From NCBI GenBank assembly GCA_965221445.1, contig CBDCSF010000013.1:1302001-1366000 (forward strand): 64,000 bases of DNA. Direction: 5' to 3'. Both the position numbers and the translations under genes were made by a program. Below the pieces are notes generated by a model. That model ran no database searches. It saw only the letters and a program-made list of their open reading frames with translations, and was not told the DNA's origin. Within the stretch, counting starts at the first letter, position 1. Every line of letters starts with the position of its first letter. Below are positions 62,595 to 64,000 of the stretch, in pieces. The stretch is from MPNP01 sp965221445 (GTDB lineage: Bacteria > Pseudomonadota > Alphaproteobacteria > Rhodobacterales > Rhodobacteraceae).

Positions 62595-63982
62595 TTGTGG
62601 CTCCTTGTAAGAATATAGTTTTTAAGTTTATCTACTGAATTATCCATTTCCACAATTCTTTCGGGCCGATCAATCTTTTTTGCCAGAAATTCTGGTAGGG
62701 TTGGATTTACACCACAAGCTTCCCGGACAGCATCTGGAAATTTGGCAGGATGGGCAGTAGCAAGGGAAATAACCACCTCCCCTGATTTTCGATTGAGAGT
62801 TCTGGCTATTTTTACTCCGACCGCTGTATGAGGGCAGATTATTTGTCCCGACCCCTTATATGTGTTTAAAATTTCTTCTCGGGTTTCATCTTCGGAACAT
62901 CGCCCAGCAATAAAATGACCTTCAAGATAGGTCTGCTCTTCTTTCGTTAGATCAAAACAACCCTGTTGCAAAGCCAGCATCTTTTCAACAATAGCCTGAC
63001 TGTTCCTATTGCCAGCATCAAACAAAACCCGTTCAAAGTTGGAGCTCACCTGAATATCCATGGAAGGGCTTATGGAAGGTACAACCTCTTCCAATCGATA
63101 TTGTCCGGAATTTAGAGTACGAAACAAGATATCGTTTTGATTAGTTGCGATGGCTAGCTCTTTTATGGGTAATCCCATCAATTTGGCACAGTAGCCGGCA
63201 TACACATCTCCAAAATTCCCGGTGGGAACTACGAATGTCATTTCCCTTTGAGGTGCTCCCATGGCGATAGCCGAGTAAAAGTAATAAACAATCTGGGCCA
63301 CTATTCTGGCCCAGTTTATTGAATTAATGGCTGCCAAATTGACACTTTCTCTGAAAGAAGCATCACCGAAAAGTTGCTTGACTAACGCCTGGCAATCGTC
63401 AAAATTTCCTTCTATCTCAATGGCCTGGACATTGCTTTCGGAGGGTGTAGTCATCTGCTTTCGCTGAATCTCAGAAACTTTCCCCTTGGGATATATAATG
63501 AAAACATCAACAGCATCTAGTCCCTTAAAGGCCTCAATGGCTGAAGAACCTGTATCTCCACTGGTTGCACCTATAATCACACATCGCTTGTGCAGTCGGG
63601 CAAGGACATTATCAAACATCCTGCTCACAAGTTGGAGCGCAAAATCCTTGAAGGCCAGGGTAGGTCCATGAAATAGTTCACAAAGGAAAAGATTGTCGCC
63701 CAACTGAACCAGGGGACATTTGGCTTCATGGTTAATATTTTCATAAGCCTCCTTGAGCAAGCTCAAAAGGGTTTCATCCGAAAAAGTTGAACCTGTAAAA
63801 GGCTTAATTATGGTAAAAGCAGTCTCAATGTAGGTGGACCCTCTTAGACTCTCCATTTGTTTGTGGTCCATTTTGGGCCAATATTCAGGGACGTATAGTC
63901 CCCCATCAGGGGCAAGACCTGATAACAAAACACCCTCAAAGTCAAGTGATGGCGATTTTCCTCTGGTTGAAATATATTTCAC
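62591..63982 (-). CDS. thrC: threonine synthase
   Basis: This 463-residue PLP enzyme has the cofactor Lys112 in FHGPTLAFKDFALQL, the phosphate-binding GATSGDTGSSAIEAF and VPTGNFGDVYAGY, and a C-terminal TAHPAKFPDAV. It converts O-phosphohomoserine to threonine. It starts with GTG at 63982. It is the head of the thrC-M16-rimJ-like run and, with lysC elsewhere in the window, belongs to the aspartate family pathway. Confidence 0.96.
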   Translation of the reverse strand: MKYISTRGKSPSLDFEGVLLSGLAPDGGLYVPEYWPKMDHKQMESLRGSTYIETAFTIIKPFTGSTFSDETLLSLLKEAYENINHEAKCPLVQLGDNLFLCELFHGPTLAFKDFALQLVSRMFDNVLARLHKRCVIIGATSGDTGSSAIEAFKGLDAVDVFIIYPKGKVSEIQRKQMTTPSESNVQAIEIEGNFDDCQALVKQLFGDASFRESVNLAAINSINWARIVAQIVYYFYSAIAMGAPQREMTFVVPTGNFGDVYAGYCAKLMGLPIKELAIATNQNDILFRTLNSGQYRLEEVVPSISPSMDIQVSSNFERVLFDAGNRNSQAIVEKMLALQQGCFDLTKEEQTYLEGHFIAGRCSEDETREEILNTYKGSGQIICPHTAVGVKIARTLNRKSGEVVISLATAHPAKFPDAVREACGVNPTLPEFLAKKIDRPERIVEMDNSVDKLKNYILTRSHK

Positions 63983-64000
63983 TTCAAAAATTAACCTCTA

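Overview
The window looks like a chromosomal segment of an alphaproteobacterium of moderate-to-low GC, probably a marine or host-associated Rhodospirillales-like lineage. This is an inference from gene neighbourhoods: lysC directly followed by ptsP, the run thrC / M16 protease / RimJ-type acetyltransferase / FAD-linked oxidase, a DUF1178 gene, a TctCBA transporter and two catabolic transport operons. Most genes sit in tight operons with ATGA, TAATG or GTGA overlaps. The segment also carries many decayed genes and repeats, so it is a housekeeping background cut by accessory islands.

Layout. 1-1540: an AAA ATPase running off the left edge, then remnants of a small coiled-coil/membrane gene that recurs near 15.5 kb. 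1550-9651 (minus): a catabolic operon made of a TctC-TctB-TctA transporter, a sulfatase, a split transketolase (two subunits), an SDR dehydrogenase and the formylglycine-generating enzyme that activates sulfatases. It is followed by a GntR/UTRA regulator and a divergent operon (10.6-15.4 kb) with a second split transketolase, a tiny ORF, an enolase-superfamily dehydratase and an FMO-like flavoprotein. Together they suggest uptake, desulfation and two-carbon-unit processing of a sulfated or acidic carbohydrate. 15.9-20.1 kb: DUF1178 protein, aspartate kinase, PtsP. 20.1-21.5 kb: acetyltransferase and a HigBA-like toxin-antitoxin pair whose toxin start is frameshifted. 21.8-29.2 kb: MTA phosphorylase, a DMT exporter, then a methylated-amine operon (DMGDH-like oxidase, MttB-like methyltransferase without pyrrolysine, SoxB-like and SoxD-like subunits).

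29.3-32.5 kb: a frameshifted NYN nuclease, a strong terminator, and hipBA preceded by two 147-bp tandem repeats. 32.5-42.9 kb (minus): a complete dissimilatory nitrate operon, narK1K2 fusion-narG-narH-narJ-narI-parvulin. 43.3-52.5 kb: a carbohydrate/polyol cluster with a LtnD-like dehydrogenase and a TIM-barrel isomerase on plus, converging on a minus operon of ABC transporter genes, two very small genes and a DhaK-DhaL kinase; tetrose/polyol catabolism is likely. 52.8-59.2 kb: the most unusual region. A subtilisin-like S8 protease and an AAA+ ATPase form a two-gene operon, flanked on both sides by related, decayed tyrosine-recombinase genes and by a 20-bp inverted repeat with one mismatch; it looks like a degraded mobile element carrying a possible defence or conflict module. 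59.3-64 kb (minus): FAD-linked oxidase, RimJ-like acetyltransferase, M16 peptidase and threonine synthase.

No rRNA, tRNA or CRISPR array was recognised. All functions are assigned by reading motifs and context; no database search was available.
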